A stretch of 13,763 bases of DNA from Sphingomonadales bacterium (GTDB lineage Bacteria > Pseudomonadota > Alphaproteobacteria > Sphingomonadales > Sphingomonadaceae), in the NCBI GenBank assembly GCA_018971065.1, contig JAGWVC010000102.1, positions 1-13,763 on the forward strand, given 5' to 3'. The position numbers and the translations under genes are program-made. The notes below the pieces were generated by a model. It did no database searches. It saw only the letters and a program-made list of their open reading frames with translations, and was not told the origin of the DNA. Positions 5,873-13,318 of this stretch are shown here, piece after piece. The number at the start of each line of letters is the position of its first letter. Position 1 is the first letter of the stretch.

Positions 5873-7975
5873 ATGGCAGGTAACGCCGATCGGCGCGGAA
5901 GTTCGGGCAGGAACGGTGGTGCCCCGCGCAAGCGTGGCGGCTGGCTGGGCAAACTGGCCCTGTGGTTCCTCGCGCTGGGCTTGCTGGTCATCGGCGGCGT
6001 CGTCACCGCGGTCATGCTCGAAGCCGGTTCGCTGCCCAGCTTCCATGAGCTGAAGAGCAGCCAGAACGGCCAGACCATCGTCGTCCGCGCCCGCGACGGC
6101 ACCCAGCTTGTCGCGCTCGGCCCCAGCTATGGCCACTGGCTCAGCTACGACGAAATCCCGCCGGTGATGAAGGACGCGATCGTCTCGACCGAGGATCGCC
6201 GCTTCCGCAACCACATCGGCATCGATCCCATCGGCATCGTCCGCTCGGTGTTCGTGCGCGCGCAGTCGGGCCACTGGAAGCAGGGCGGCTCCACGCTCAC
6301 CCAGCAGCTTGCCCGCACCGTGTTCCTCAACAACAACCGCACCTTCGGCCGCAAGGCGCGCGAGGCGCTGATCGCGATGGCGCTGGAATGGCGCTTCTCG
6401 AAGAACCAGATTCTCGAACTTTACCTCAACAAGGTCTACTTCGGCGGCGGCGCCTATGGCGTCGATGCCGCCGCGCGCAAGTTCTTCAACCACCCCGGCA
6501 CCCAGCTTTCTCTGCCCGAGGCGGCGATCATCGCCGGGCTGGTCAAGGCGCCGTCGCACTATTCGCCCACCGCCGATGCCAAGGCCGCGATCGATCGCGC
6601 CCAGGTCGTGCTGGCGGTGATGCAGGACGCCGGTTCGATCTCTGCGGATGAGCGCGCCAACGCCCAGCTCGATGCCGTGCGCATCGCGCCCGAAGCCGCG
6701 CAGAATTCGGTCCGCTACTTCACCGACTGGGCGCTGCCCCAGCTCGACCTGCTGCTGCCCGACAACACCCAGCCGATCGAGGTCTGGACGACGATCGACC
6801 TGGGGATGCAGAACGCCGCCACCCAGGCGCTGGGCGCTAATGCGCCGAAGGGCGCGCAAGGCGCGCTGGTCAGCCTCGATCGCGACGGCGCGGTGCTGGC
6901 GATGGTCGGTGGCACCGATTACGTCTCGTCGAACTACAACCGCGCCACCAATGCGGTGCGCCAGCCCGGCTCGGCGTGGAAGCTGTTCGTCTATCTCGCC
7001 GCGCTCGAATCGGGGGTGAAGCCCGACGATCCGGTGGAGGACAAGCCCGTCACCATCGACGGCTGGAGCCCGAAGAACTCCGGCGGCTCCTATGCCGGCA
7101 AGATCGACGTGCGCACGGCGTTCGCCTATTCCAAGAACACCGTCGCCGCGCAGCTCGGCCAGCAGGTCGGCTTCGATGCGGTCGCGGCAATGGCGCGCCG
7201 GTTCGGCATCACCACCCCGGTCGCCACCAACCCGTCGATGGTGCTGGGCACCAACGACGTGCGCCTGATCGACATGGCCCGCGCCTTCGCCGCCGTGCAG
7301 GCCAAGGGCACCTCGGTCACGCCCTATGGCATCGCGAAAGTCACCACCACCGACGGCCAGGTGCTGTACGAACACAACGTCGTGCAGGGCGAAACGCTGG
7401 TGCCGCCTTATGTCGCCGCCGGCATGACCGACCTGATGCAGACCGCGGTCAACATCGGCACCGGCCGCGCCGCGCAGATCGGGCGCCCGGTCGCGGGCAA
7501 GACCGGCACGACCAGCTCGAACAAGGACGGCTGGTTCCTCGGCTTCTCCAGCGGCATCACCACCGGCGTGTGGATGGGCCGCGACGACGCCAAGGTCGTT
7601 CCCGGCCTGCAGGGCGGCACCGCCCCGGCCCGCGCCTTCGCGCAATACATGCGCGTCGCCACCGCCAAGCGCCCGGTCGAAGCGTTCGACACCCAGCTCA
7701 AGCTGCCCGATTACCAGCTCGAACCCGACGACGAAGCGGCGATGCAGAACCCCGAGACGTATTACTACGACGATCAGGGCAACCTCGTCTCGTCGAAGGA
7801 CAGTCGCGATCCCGGCCCCGGCGCCCCGCCGATCGACAACCGGCCGTCGTACGGCAACGACAGCCCGCCGGCCGCCGCCGACGACGATCTGCTGGACCAG
7901 GCCACCGGCGGCCGCCCCGTCCGCCGCCCGGCCCCGCGCCCGCAAGCCCAGCAAGGCGGCGCGATCCGATATTGA
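5873..7975 (+). CDS. Bifunctional class A penicillin-binding protein, PBP1A family
   Basis: A 700-residue inner-membrane peptidoglycan synthase that polymerises glycan strands and crosslinks peptides. A basic cytoplasmic tail (1-23) is followed by one membrane anchor (about 28-49). The glycosyltransferase-51 domain (about 65-240) has catalytic Glu107 in TEDRRFRNH, GGSTLTQQLAR, and FSKNQILELYLN with YFGGGAYGV. The transpeptidase domain has SAWK (Ser367, Lys370), SKN (420-422) and KTGTT (543-547). The protein is much shorter than E. coli PBP1A (850) and has little room for the OB-fold insert between the domains. The last ~55 residues are rich in Pro, Asp and Gly and look disordered. The ATG at 5873 was chosen over an in-frame TTG at 5861 because GGCGAAG sits at normal spacing; the TTG would abut the GGGGG run. 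Confidence 0.95.
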   Translation: MAGNADRRGSSGRNGGAPRKRGGWLGKLALWFLALGLLVIGGVVTAVMLEAGSLPSFHELKSSQNGQTIVVRARDGTQLVALGPSYGHWLSYDEIPPVMKDAIVSTEDRRFRNHIGIDPIGIVRSVFVRAQSGHWKQGGSTLTQQLARTVFLNNNRTFGRKAREALIAMALEWRFSKNQILELYLNKVYFGGGAYGVDAAARKFFNHPGTQLSLPEAAIIAGLVKAPSHYSPTADAKAAIDRAQVVLAVMQDAGSISADERANAQLDAVRIAPEAAQNSVRYFTDWALPQLDLLLPDNTQPIEVWTTIDLGMQNAATQALGANAPKGAQGALVSLDRDGAVLAMVGGTDYVSSNYNRATNAVRQPGSAWKLFVYLAALESGVKPDDPVEDKPVTIDGWSPKNSGGSYAGKIDVRTAFAYSKNTVAAQLGQQVGFDAVAAMARRFGITTPVATNPSMVLGTNDVRLIDMARAFAAVQAKGTSVTPYGIAKVTTTDGQVLYEHNVVQGETLVPPYVAAGMTDLMQTAVNIGTGRAAQIGRPVAGKTGTTSSNKDGWFLGFSSGITTGVWMGRDDAKVVPGLQGGTAPARAFAQYMRVATAKRPVEAFDTQLKLPDYQLEPDDEAAMQNPETYYYDDQGNLVSSKDSRDPGPGAPPIDNRPSYGNDSPPAAADDDLLDQATGGRPVRRPAPRPQAQQGGAIRY

Positions 7976-8017
7976 GTCAAAAGCTGCTCAGCAGCCAGGG
8001 CCGTCATCTACCCACCC

Positions 8018-8046
8018 CGTCATGCTGAACTTGGTTCAGCATCCAT
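8018..8046. repeat. Dispersed palindromic repeat of the sphingomonad ATGCTGAAC type
   Basis: ATGCTGAAC (8022-8030) and GTTCAGCAT (8034-8042) form a perfect 9 bp stem with a TTG loop, inside the frame CCGTC...CCAT. I recall closely similar elements in many intergenic positions of sphingomonad genomes, often mis-annotated as small peptides containing QVQHDG when read on the other strand. Only one copy is in this window, so repeat status rests on that recollection. It lies 42 bp after the PBP stop and could also act as a 3' stem-loop for that message. Confidence 0.6.
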
Positions 8047-8051
8047 TTCGG

Positions 8052-8077
8052 TTGTGGAATTGCCGTTACATTATAAT
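8052..8077 (+). promoter_or_regulatory. Candidate promoter of the orphan membrane gene
   Basis: A perfect TATAAT (8072-8077) stands out in GC-rich DNA. TTGTGG (8052-8057) lies 14 nt upstream as a poor, closely spaced -35. Transcription would start near 8084, about 20 nt before the start codon. Confidence 0.45.
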
Positions 8078-8103
8078 GAGAAGGCTGGGCGGCGAGGGGT
8101 GCG

Positions 8104-8556
8104 ATGTCTCGAATCGGTGAGGCGTTCAGGTGGCTTCTGGCGATGATCGTCGTCCTGACGGTAGCCATCGCGCTTGAACGAATGGCCGCCATCCCCGTCG
8201 CGCTCACGCTTCGTGTCGTTGTTGCTGCCGCGTGCCTGTTCTTTATGTCCAAGATCGGCGCGGAGTATCCCGGTCAAAAATGGCCAGTCATTGCGATTGC
8301 CATTGCCGCAACAATCAACGTTGCGACCTTGTGCACGCCTCTCGCCACTCTCCCGACATCCAAGGGCGACGTGATGTTCTTTGCCGCCCCCGACGCGGTG
8401 ATCTTCCTTGCCGCAAGGACTTTCACCTATCCTGCAACCGACCCGCACCAGCGCGCGGTGCGCCAGCAACTGATCCTGGCCTTGATCCTGGCATTGGCAT
8501 TCTGCGCAATCCTGCTCTCGTCATTCGTGACCGTGCAACGCATTCCCACTCGATGA
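8104..8556 (+). CDS. Hypothetical multi-pass membrane protein
   Basis: A 150-residue protein I do not recognise. Hydrophobic segments lie at about residues 8-25, 29-48, 59-79 and 120-143, with a weaker one near 91-105. This suggests four or five membrane passes, with short polar stretches (EYPGQKW; TYPATDPHQRAVRQQ) between them. GAGGGG (8094-8099) lies 4 nt before the ATG, and a TATAAT box precedes it, which supports a real gene. Hand counting over 8161-8340 gives about 58% GC, a little below much of the neighbouring PBP gene, and third positions use more A/T, so later acquisition or weak codon selection is possible. It stands alone between the PBP gene and the convergent ruvX. Small four-pass proteins of this kind can be transport, pilus or stress proteins; no function is assigned. 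Confidence 0.7.
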   Translation: MSRIGEAFRWLLAMIVVLTVAIALERMAAIPVALTLRVVVAAACLFFMSKIGAEYPGQKWPVIAIAIAATINVATLCTPLATLPTSKGDVMFFAAPDAVIFLAARTFTYPATDPHQRAVRQQLILALILALAFCAILLSSFVTVQRIPTR

Positions 8557-8590
8557 ATTGAAGCACGCAGAGCGGCACGGCGGACAATCC

Positions 8591-9079
8591 CTAGAACAGC
8601 CCCCCAGCCAGCCCGTCGATCGCGGCCTGCAGGATCACGGCCGCCGCCGCCGAATCGATCCGCACGGCGCGCTTGGCCCGGCTGAAGTCCTGCTCGATCA
8701 GCGCGGCGGTGGCGCTGGCGGTGGACCAGCGCTCGTCCTGCAACAGCACCGGCAGCGCCAGCGCCTCGCACAGGTTGCGGGCATAGGCGCGGCTCGATTG
8801 CGAGCGCGGGCCTTCGCTGCCGTCCATGTTGATCGGCAGTCCGATGACGATGCCGCGCACGCCGCGTTCCTTCACCAGCGCGCCGATCACCGCCTTGTCG
8901 GCGCCGAACTTGCCGCGCGGCAGGGTCTTGGCGGCGGTGGCAAACCGCCACCCGGCATCGCACAGCGCGGTGCCGATCGTCTTCGTCCCCAGGTCCAGCC
9001 CCAGCAGCACCCCGCCGCCGGGCAGCGCGGCGCGAAATTCGGTGACAGCCTGAGTCACCAAGGGCGGCGTAACGGTCAT
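8591..9079 (-). CDS. ruvX: Putative pre-16S rRNA nuclease / Holliday junction resolvase RuvX (YqgF)
   Basis: A 162-residue RNase-H-like nuclease. YqgF homologues process the 5' end of 16S rRNA in E. coli and are also named RuvX for proposed Holliday-junction resolution. The acidic metal-binding residues are visible: Asp29 in GLDLGTKTIG, Glu116 in DERWST, and Asp142 in RIDSAAAAVILQ. The VIGLPINMDGSEG motif is at about residues 78-90. The ATG at 9079 was chosen because it overlaps the upstream hydrolase stop as ATGA; an in-frame ATG at 9097 would only extend the overlap. About 23 residues precede the first strand, slightly more than in most relatives (138-155 residues). It is the last gene of the minus-strand chain. 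Only 34 bp separate its stop from the convergent membrane gene, and no terminator hairpin is evident there. Confidence 0.92.
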   Translation of the reverse strand: MTVTPPLVTQAVTEFRAALPGGGVLLGLDLGTKTIGTALCDAGWRFATAAKTLPRGKFGADKAVIGALVKERGVRGIVIGLPINMDGSEGPRSQSSRAYARNLCEALALPVLLQDERWSTASATAALIEQDFSRAKRAVRIDSAAAAVILQAAIDGLAGGLF

Positions 9080-10161
9080 GGCCGCACCCGATGCCACGCC
9101 GCCACCCGCCGCGCCACGTCGGCGCGCACGTTCGCCCAGAACAGCGGAATGTCATAGACGTGGTAGTTGTTGCCCGGCATCACCTCGGCACCCATCTGCG
9201 GCCCCGGCCCGATCAGCAGAAACCCCTGCGGCCCGCATCGCGCCGGCACCATGCCTTTCACCAGCATCCCGCCCGGCCCCATCGTCCCCAGGTTCGCAGC
9301 CGCAGGCGCCGCCGTGCCCGGCGCCCCGGTCAGCGGATTGACGCACAGGATCGCACTGCCCTTGCGGCTCTGTCCGTCCAGCCCCGGATCACGATCATAG
9401 ACTTCCAGCGTCGCGGCGGGATCGGCCGGCTCGGCATAGCTCATCCATGCCAGCACGCAGCCCGGCTGGTCCGGCCCGGCGCAGGCCGGAAGCCCCATCG
9501 CCGGCAGGTCGTGCGCCGTCGAAACCGGCCAGCCCACCACATAGGCGGCGGCCACCCGTGCGGCGAGGGGCTTGCCCGCCACCTCATCCCGCATCAGCCG
9601 CATCAGCAGCAGCGCGCCCTGGCTGTGCCCCACCAGCACGATCGGCCGGGTGCTCCCGGTTTTCTGGCGGTCATCCGCCGCCATGAACGCCGCGAACGCC
9701 GCGCGCACATCCGCATAAGCCGCGTCCAGCGCCTGCCGTCCCTCGGGCTTGCCGGTCAGCATCGCCCCGAACGTCGCCTGCCGATAGCGCGGCGCCCACA
9801 CCTCGCCGCCATTGAACGCGCTGGCCTGCGCCCGCACGAACGCATCGGTCACCGCATCCACCGCCGAATCGGGCAAACTGCCGTTCCACCGGGTCCGGTC
9901 GAACAGGCTGGTCGGGTGAACATAGAACACCCGCGCATCCAGCCGTTCCGCGGCCAGGCCGTCCGGCAACCATTCGGTCGTCCGTCGCGAAATCCAGCTC
10001 GCGGGCGCCGCATAGTCCACCGCCTTGCCGGGCGCCGCGAACCTCGCCGACGGCACGAACGCGATCTCGGACAGCGCGCCGCCCCAGAAGCGCAGCGTGA
10101 ACAGCCCGGCCGTCACCAGCAGGATGCCCGCCAGCACCAGGTAGAGAAACTTGCGCGCCAC
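9076..10161 (-). CDS. DUF3089 alpha/beta-hydrolase-like protein, membrane-anchored
   Basis: A 361-residue protein of the DUF3089 family (Pfam PF11288), which has an alpha/beta hydrolase fold and no firmly known substrate. Residues 4-24 are a hydrophobic signal anchor after a short basic start (MARK). The family pattern is seen in VFYVHPTS (78-85), WAPRYRQATF (122-131), the nucleophile elbow GHSQG with Ser180, and a C-terminal NYHVYDIPLFW with His334 as the likely catalytic base. The fold implies an esterase or lipase, probably periplasmic. The start is GTG at 10161, 4 bp after the permease stop, and no better in-frame start is near. The stop overlaps the ruvX start as ATGA. Its place in a chain of housekeeping genes suggests constitutive expression. 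Confidence 0.88.
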   Translation of the reverse strand: MARKFLYLVLAGILLVTAGLFTLRFWGGALSEIAFVPSARFAAPGKAVDYAAPASWISRRTTEWLPDGLAAERLDARVFYVHPTSLFDRTRWNGSLPDSAVDAVTDAFVRAQASAFNGGEVWAPRYRQATFGAMLTGKPEGRQALDAAYADVRAAFAAFMAADDRQKTGSTRPIVLVGHSQGALLLMRLMRDEVAGKPLAARVAAAYVVGWPVSTAHDLPAMGLPACAGPDQPGCVLAWMSYAEPADPAATLEVYDRDPGLDGQSRKGSAILCVNPLTGAPGTAAPAAANLGTMGPGGMLVKGMVPARCGPQGFLLIGPGPQMGAEVMPGNNYHVYDIPLFWANVRADVARRVAAWHRVRP

Positions 10162-10165
10162 GCCG

Positions 10166-11269
10166 TCACGCCCCCGCCGCGTTCAGCTTGTCCTGCGCCA
10201 CCGCGCCCTGCCGCTCCAGCAGCACCTTCAGCATCGCCAGCATCGGATCGGCCAGCGCCAGCCCGATGATCCCGAACAGCGCCCCCATGATCAGCTGCAT
10301 CGCCAGCACCAGCGCCGGCGCCAGATCGGCCGCGCGCTTCGCCACCATCGGCACGATCACGTTGCCGTCGATGGTCTGCACGACGATGTAGACGCCGATG
10401 CAGTAGAACCCCATGTGCTCGCCGCCGGAAAAACCCACCATGATCATCAGCGCGCCCGAAATCGGCGCGCCGATGTTGGGCAGGAACGCCAGCAGCCCTG
10501 AAATCAGCCCCAGCAGCGCTGCCATCGGCACGCCATAGAGCGCCAGTGCGGCGCCCATCGTCACGCCTTCGACCACCATGCCCAGCAGCCTTCCGGCCAG
10601 CAGCCGCCGCATCGAACGGCCCATCTGCACCAGCGTGCCCTCGAAATGGTCGCGCGCCGCCAGCGGCAGCATCCACGCCAGCCCCCGCCGGTAAGGCGCC
10701 GGATCGACCGCGAAATAGATGCCCAGCACGAAGATCAGGAATACCGTCGTCGCCCCGCCCAGAATGCCGCCCAGGATGCCGGTGATCGCCGAAACCCCGC
10801 CCAGCGCCTGCTCGGTCAGGTTCTGCTGCATCCGGTTGTCGATCCGCACCCCGTGCCGCTGCGCCCAGCCGATCAGCTTCATCGCCTGCGCGCGGATCGT
10901 CTCGGGCAGCGCTGCCGCCTGATCGGCCAACTGGCTGCCCGCGAACATCACAAACCACGCCACGAACGCCGCCGCCAGCAGCAGCACGATGCCCACGCGC
11001 CACCCGCGCCCGATTGGCAGCACCCGCCCCAGCAGCCGCGCGCCGCCGTCGATCAGCGCACCGAACACCAGCCCGCCGAACACGATCATCAGCGGTTCGG
11101 CCAGCACCACCGCCAGCGCCAGCGCCCCGGTCATGCCCAGCCATACCGCCGCCTTGCGCGCTTCCATGCGCATCAGCGGGTCGGTGATGTCGGTCGGCCC
11201 GGCGCGCTGGTCGATCGGCAGCGGCGAGGGGGCCTGTTCCGAAAGGTCGGTGTGAGTGGCGTCGGTCAC
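10166..11269 (-). CDS. AI-2E family (PerM/YdiK/TqsA-like) membrane transporter
   Basis: A 367-residue multi-pass inner-membrane protein of the AI-2E transporter family (PF01594). Members include TqsA, which exports autoinducer-2, and Na+/H+ antiporter-like permeases; the substrate cannot be read from sequence. Hydrophobic segments lie at about 41-75 (two), 91-110, 160-188, 225-280 (several) and 286-345. Family motifs are FLPNIGAPI (262-270) and DGNVIVPMVAKRAADLAPAL (301-320). The soluble helical stretch at about 111-160 is typical. A 39-residue polar N-terminal tail rich in Pro and Asp precedes the first helix. The start is GTG at 11269, forming a GTGA overlap with the lepB stop. No quorum-sensing gene is nearby, so an autoinducer role is unsupported. 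Confidence 0.9.
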   Translation of the reverse strand: MTDATHTDLSEQAPSPLPIDQRAGPTDITDPLMRMEARKAAVWLGMTGALALAVVLAEPLMIVFGGLVFGALIDGGARLLGRVLPIGRGWRVGIVLLLAAAFVAWFVMFAGSQLADQAAALPETIRAQAMKLIGWAQRHGVRIDNRMQQNLTEQALGGVSAITGILGGILGGATTVFLIFVLGIYFAVDPAPYRRGLAWMLPLAARDHFEGTLVQMGRSMRRLLAGRLLGMVVEGVTMGAALALYGVPMAALLGLISGLLAFLPNIGAPISGALMIMVGFSGGEHMGFYCIGVYIVVQTIDGNVIVPMVAKRAADLAPALVLAMQLIMGALFGIIGLALADPMLAMLKVLLERQGAVAQDKLNAAGA

Positions 11270-12174
11270 GGTCGGGCGCTGCTCCGGTCAAGCGGGGGGC
11301 GCAGGTTGCGCCAGGCGCGGTCGCCGCGCAAGCTGCGCCACCAGCTCAGCGGGTTCCACGATTCGCTGCCGTCCAGCGAAAACGTCGTGAACTGGGCGCG
11401 CCCGCCGATGTCCGAGATCGGCACCGGCCCGCCCAGCCCGCGCGCCGCCAGCGGCACCCGGCTGTCGGCCGAGGCATCGCGGTTGTCGCCCATCAGGAAC
11501 ACGTGGCCTGCCGGCACGCGGATTTCCGCCATGTGGTCATAGGCCTGGTCCATGTGGTCGATCACGCGATAGCTGGCGCCGTTGGGCAGCGTCTCGCGGA
11601 ACGTCTGCAACTCGCAGGCCACCTGTCCCGAGGGTTCGCGCGCCAATGCCCCCTCATAACCCCAGCCGGTGCAGGGATCGGGGTCCTCGTCCGAACGCAG
11701 CGCGTCCAGCGGCAGCTTCACCGGTGGCTCCACCGCCTGCGGCACCGGCTTGCCGTTCAGCACGATCTGCCCGTTGACGATGGCGATGCGGTCCCCCGGC
11801 AAGGCCACCACGCGCTTGATATAGTCCGACGTGCTCCCGCGCGGCACGACGATGACGATGTCGCCATATTCGGGTGTGGCCGGCCACACCCGCCAACCCC
11901 CGCGCGGCGCCAGGTGAAAGCTGGCGGAAGCCCAGTTCCAGCCATAGGGATACTTTGCCACCACCAGCCGGTCGCCCACCCACAGGTTCGGCGCCATCGA
12001 TGCCGACGGAATGTAGAACGGCTTGGCGATCAGGCTGTGAAATGCCAGCACCGCCAGCAGCATCAGCACCAGCCCGCGAATCTCGCCGATCCAGTCGATA
12101 GGGGCGTCGCCCCGCGCCTTTCCGTCGGCCGGCCCGGCATCTGCGTGTTGCTCAACTTCGCCCACTTGCCTCAT
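11266..12174 (-). CDS. lepB: Signal peptidase I
   Basis: A 302-residue inner-membrane protease that removes signal peptides from exported proteins. One membrane anchor spans about residues 32-51. The Ser-Lys dyad is clear: Ser59 in PSASM (box B) and Lys120 in [14 protein letters not shown] (box D). The [11 protein letters not shown] box E is at 229-239. Between boxes D and E lies an insert containing two cysteines (168 and 187), comparable to the disulfide-bearing region of E. coli LepB. The ATG at 12174 was chosen because it overlaps the acpS stop as ATGA; an in-frame ATG at 12219 would add 15 residues and overlap acpS by about 50 bp. The C-terminal tail after residue 270 is Trp/Arg-rich. 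Export of the receptor and PBP in this window would depend on such machinery. Confidence 0.95.
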   Translation of the reverse strand: MRQVGEVEQHADAGPADGKARGDAPIDWIGEIRGLVLMLLAVLAFHSLIAKPFYIPSASMAPNLWVGDRLVVAKYPYGWNWASASFHLAPRGGWRVWPATPEYGDIVIVVPRGSTSDYIKRVVALPGDRIAIVNGQIVLNGKPVPQAVEPPVKLPLDALRSDEDPDPCTGWGYEGALAREPSGQVACELQTFRETLPNGASYRVIDHMDQAYDHMAEIRVPAGHVFLMGDNRDASADSRVPLAARGLGGPVPISDIGGRAQFTTFSLDGSESWNPLSWWRSLRGDRAWRNLRPPLDRSSARP

Positions 12175-12578
12175 GCCCCCTTCGGCCGTGCCTCGATCAC
12201 CACGAACGCCTGCGCCCATGGCTGGTCGTCGGTGAGCGTCAGATGAACCACCGCCTCATGCCCTTCCGGCGTGATCGCCGCCAGCCGCGCCGCCGCGCCG
12301 CCGCTCAGCGCCAGCGTCGGCGCGCCGGACTTCATGTTCACCACGCCGATGTCCTTCATGAACACCCCGGCCTTGAAACCGGTCCCCACCGCCTTGGAAA
12401 AAGCCTCCTTGGCCGCGAACCGCTTCGCGTAGGTGCCGGCGCGCGTATACGGTCGCTTCTCGGCCTTGGCGCGCTCCACGTCGGTGAACACGCGCTGGAT
12501 GAAGCGCTCGCCGAAGCGGTCCAGCGATGCCTGGATGCGCTCGATGTTGCACAGGTCCGAGCCGATCGCGATGATCAC
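12171..12578 (-). CDS. acpS: Holo-[acyl-carrier-protein] synthase
   Basis: A 135-residue phosphopantetheinyl transferase that moves 4'-phosphopantetheine from CoA to apo-ACP, activating fatty acid synthesis. The metal-binding residues are present: Asp8 in [11 protein letters not shown] and Glu58 in [15 protein letters not shown]. The later motifs GAPTLALSG and [19 protein letters not shown] complete the family pattern, and the length is normal (about 120-135). The start is GTG at 12578, which forms a GTGA overlap with the pdxJ stop; the next in-frame ATG would lie beyond the active site. The pdxJ-acpS pairing is also found in E. coli, supporting co-expression. Confidence 0.95.
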   Translation of the reverse strand: MIIAIGSDLCNIERIQASLDRFGERFIQRVFTDVERAKAEKRPYTRAGTYAKRFAAKEAFSKAVGTGFKAGVFMKDIGVVNMKSGAPTLALSGGAAARLAAITPEGHEAVVHLTLTDDQPWAQAFVVIEARPKGA

Positions 12579-13318
12579 CGCGCCGCATCCATCAGCTCGC
12601 GCATCCGCCGCACGGCCGGCTCCAGCCCGGTGAACACCGCCTCGCCGATCAGGTAATGGCCGATGTTCAGCTCGGCCAGTTGCGGAATCGCCGCAATCGG
12701 TTGCACGTTGTCATAGGTCAGCCCGTGCCCGGCGTGCGGCTCGATGCCGCCCTTCACCGCCAGCGCCGCCATGTCGGCGATGCGTTTCAGTTCCACCGCG
12801 CGTTGCTCGCTCTCGCTGTGCGCATATTCGCCGGTGTGGAACTCCACCACCGGCACTCCCAGCCGCATCGCCGCTTCAAGCTGCCGCACCTCGGGGGTGA
12901 TGAACAGGCTGACGCGAATCCCGGCATCGGCCAGCCGCGCCACGATCGGCGCCAGCCGGTTGTGCTGCCCGGCCGCGTCCAGCCCGCCTTCGGTGGTGCG
13001 CTCCTCGCGCCGCTCGGGCACGATGCACGCCGCGTGCGGCCGGTGGCGCAGCGCGATGTCCAGCATCTCGTCGGTGGCCGCCATCTCGAAGTTCAGCGGC
13101 AGGCTGGTGGCCGCCTGGATGCGCGCCAGGTCCTCGTCGCGGATGTGACGCCGGTCCTCGCGCAAGTGCGCGGTGATGCCGTCGCCCCCCACCGCAGCAA
13201 CGATCTGCGCGGCGCGCACCGGATCGGGATGGTCACCACCGCGCGCGTTGCGGATGGTGGCAACGTGATCGATGTTGACGCCCAGCCTGAGCCGACCTGC
13301 GGGAAGGCCCGCCGCCAT
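12575..13318 (-). CDS. pdxJ: Pyridoxine 5'-phosphate synthase
   Basis: A 247-residue TIM-barrel enzyme that condenses 1-deoxyxylulose 5-phosphate with 3-amino-2-oxopropyl phosphate, the ring-closing step of DXP-dependent vitamin B6 synthesis. Signatures are [17 protein letters not shown] (12-28, His18), [13 protein letters not shown] (47-59, His51), NFEMA (76-80, Glu78), EFHTGEYAH (159-167) and [11 protein letters not shown] (195-205, His198). Length matches the family. The ATG start at 13318 shares its first base with the pyrE stop (TGATG), and the stop overlaps acpS. Translation is likely coupled in both directions along this chain. Confidence 0.96.
   Translation of the reverse strand: MAAGLPAGRLRLGVNIDHVATIRNARGGDHPDPVRAAQIVAAVGGDGITAHLREDRRHIRDEDLARIQAATSLPLNFEMAATDEMLDIALRHRPHAACIVPERREERTTEGGLDAAGQHNRLAPIVARLADAGIRVSLFITPEVRQLEAAMRLGVPVVEFHTGEYAHSESEQRAVELKRIADMAALAVKGGIEPHAGHGLTYDNVQPIAAIPQLAELNIGHYLIGEAVFTGLEPAVRRMRELMDAAR

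Noticed and set aside
5771..7954. Very long open frame on the minus strand opposite the PBP gene (727 residues)
   Set aside because: Low-complexity Arg/Ala/Gly/His translation with no motif; the plus-strand protein has all PBP motifs, so this is a shadow.
8004..8103. Small minus-strand peptide containing QVQHDG
   Set aside because: It is the translation of the palindromic repeat arm, a familiar artefact, with no ribosome site or conserved extension.
9091..10269. Plus-strand open frames opposite DUF3089 and the permease (also 10646-11542)
   Set aside because: His/Arg/Pro-rich translations with no recognisable domain, opposite well-supported genes with coupled starts.
10166..11269. Quorum-sensing (AI-2) export role for the permease
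   Set aside because: The family name is historical; no luxS or other signal gene is nearby and the substrate cannot be inferred.
12175..12219. Longer lepB start at 12219
   Set aside because: It would overlap acpS by about 50 bp, while the ATG at 12174 gives the ATGA overlap seen elsewhere in this chain.
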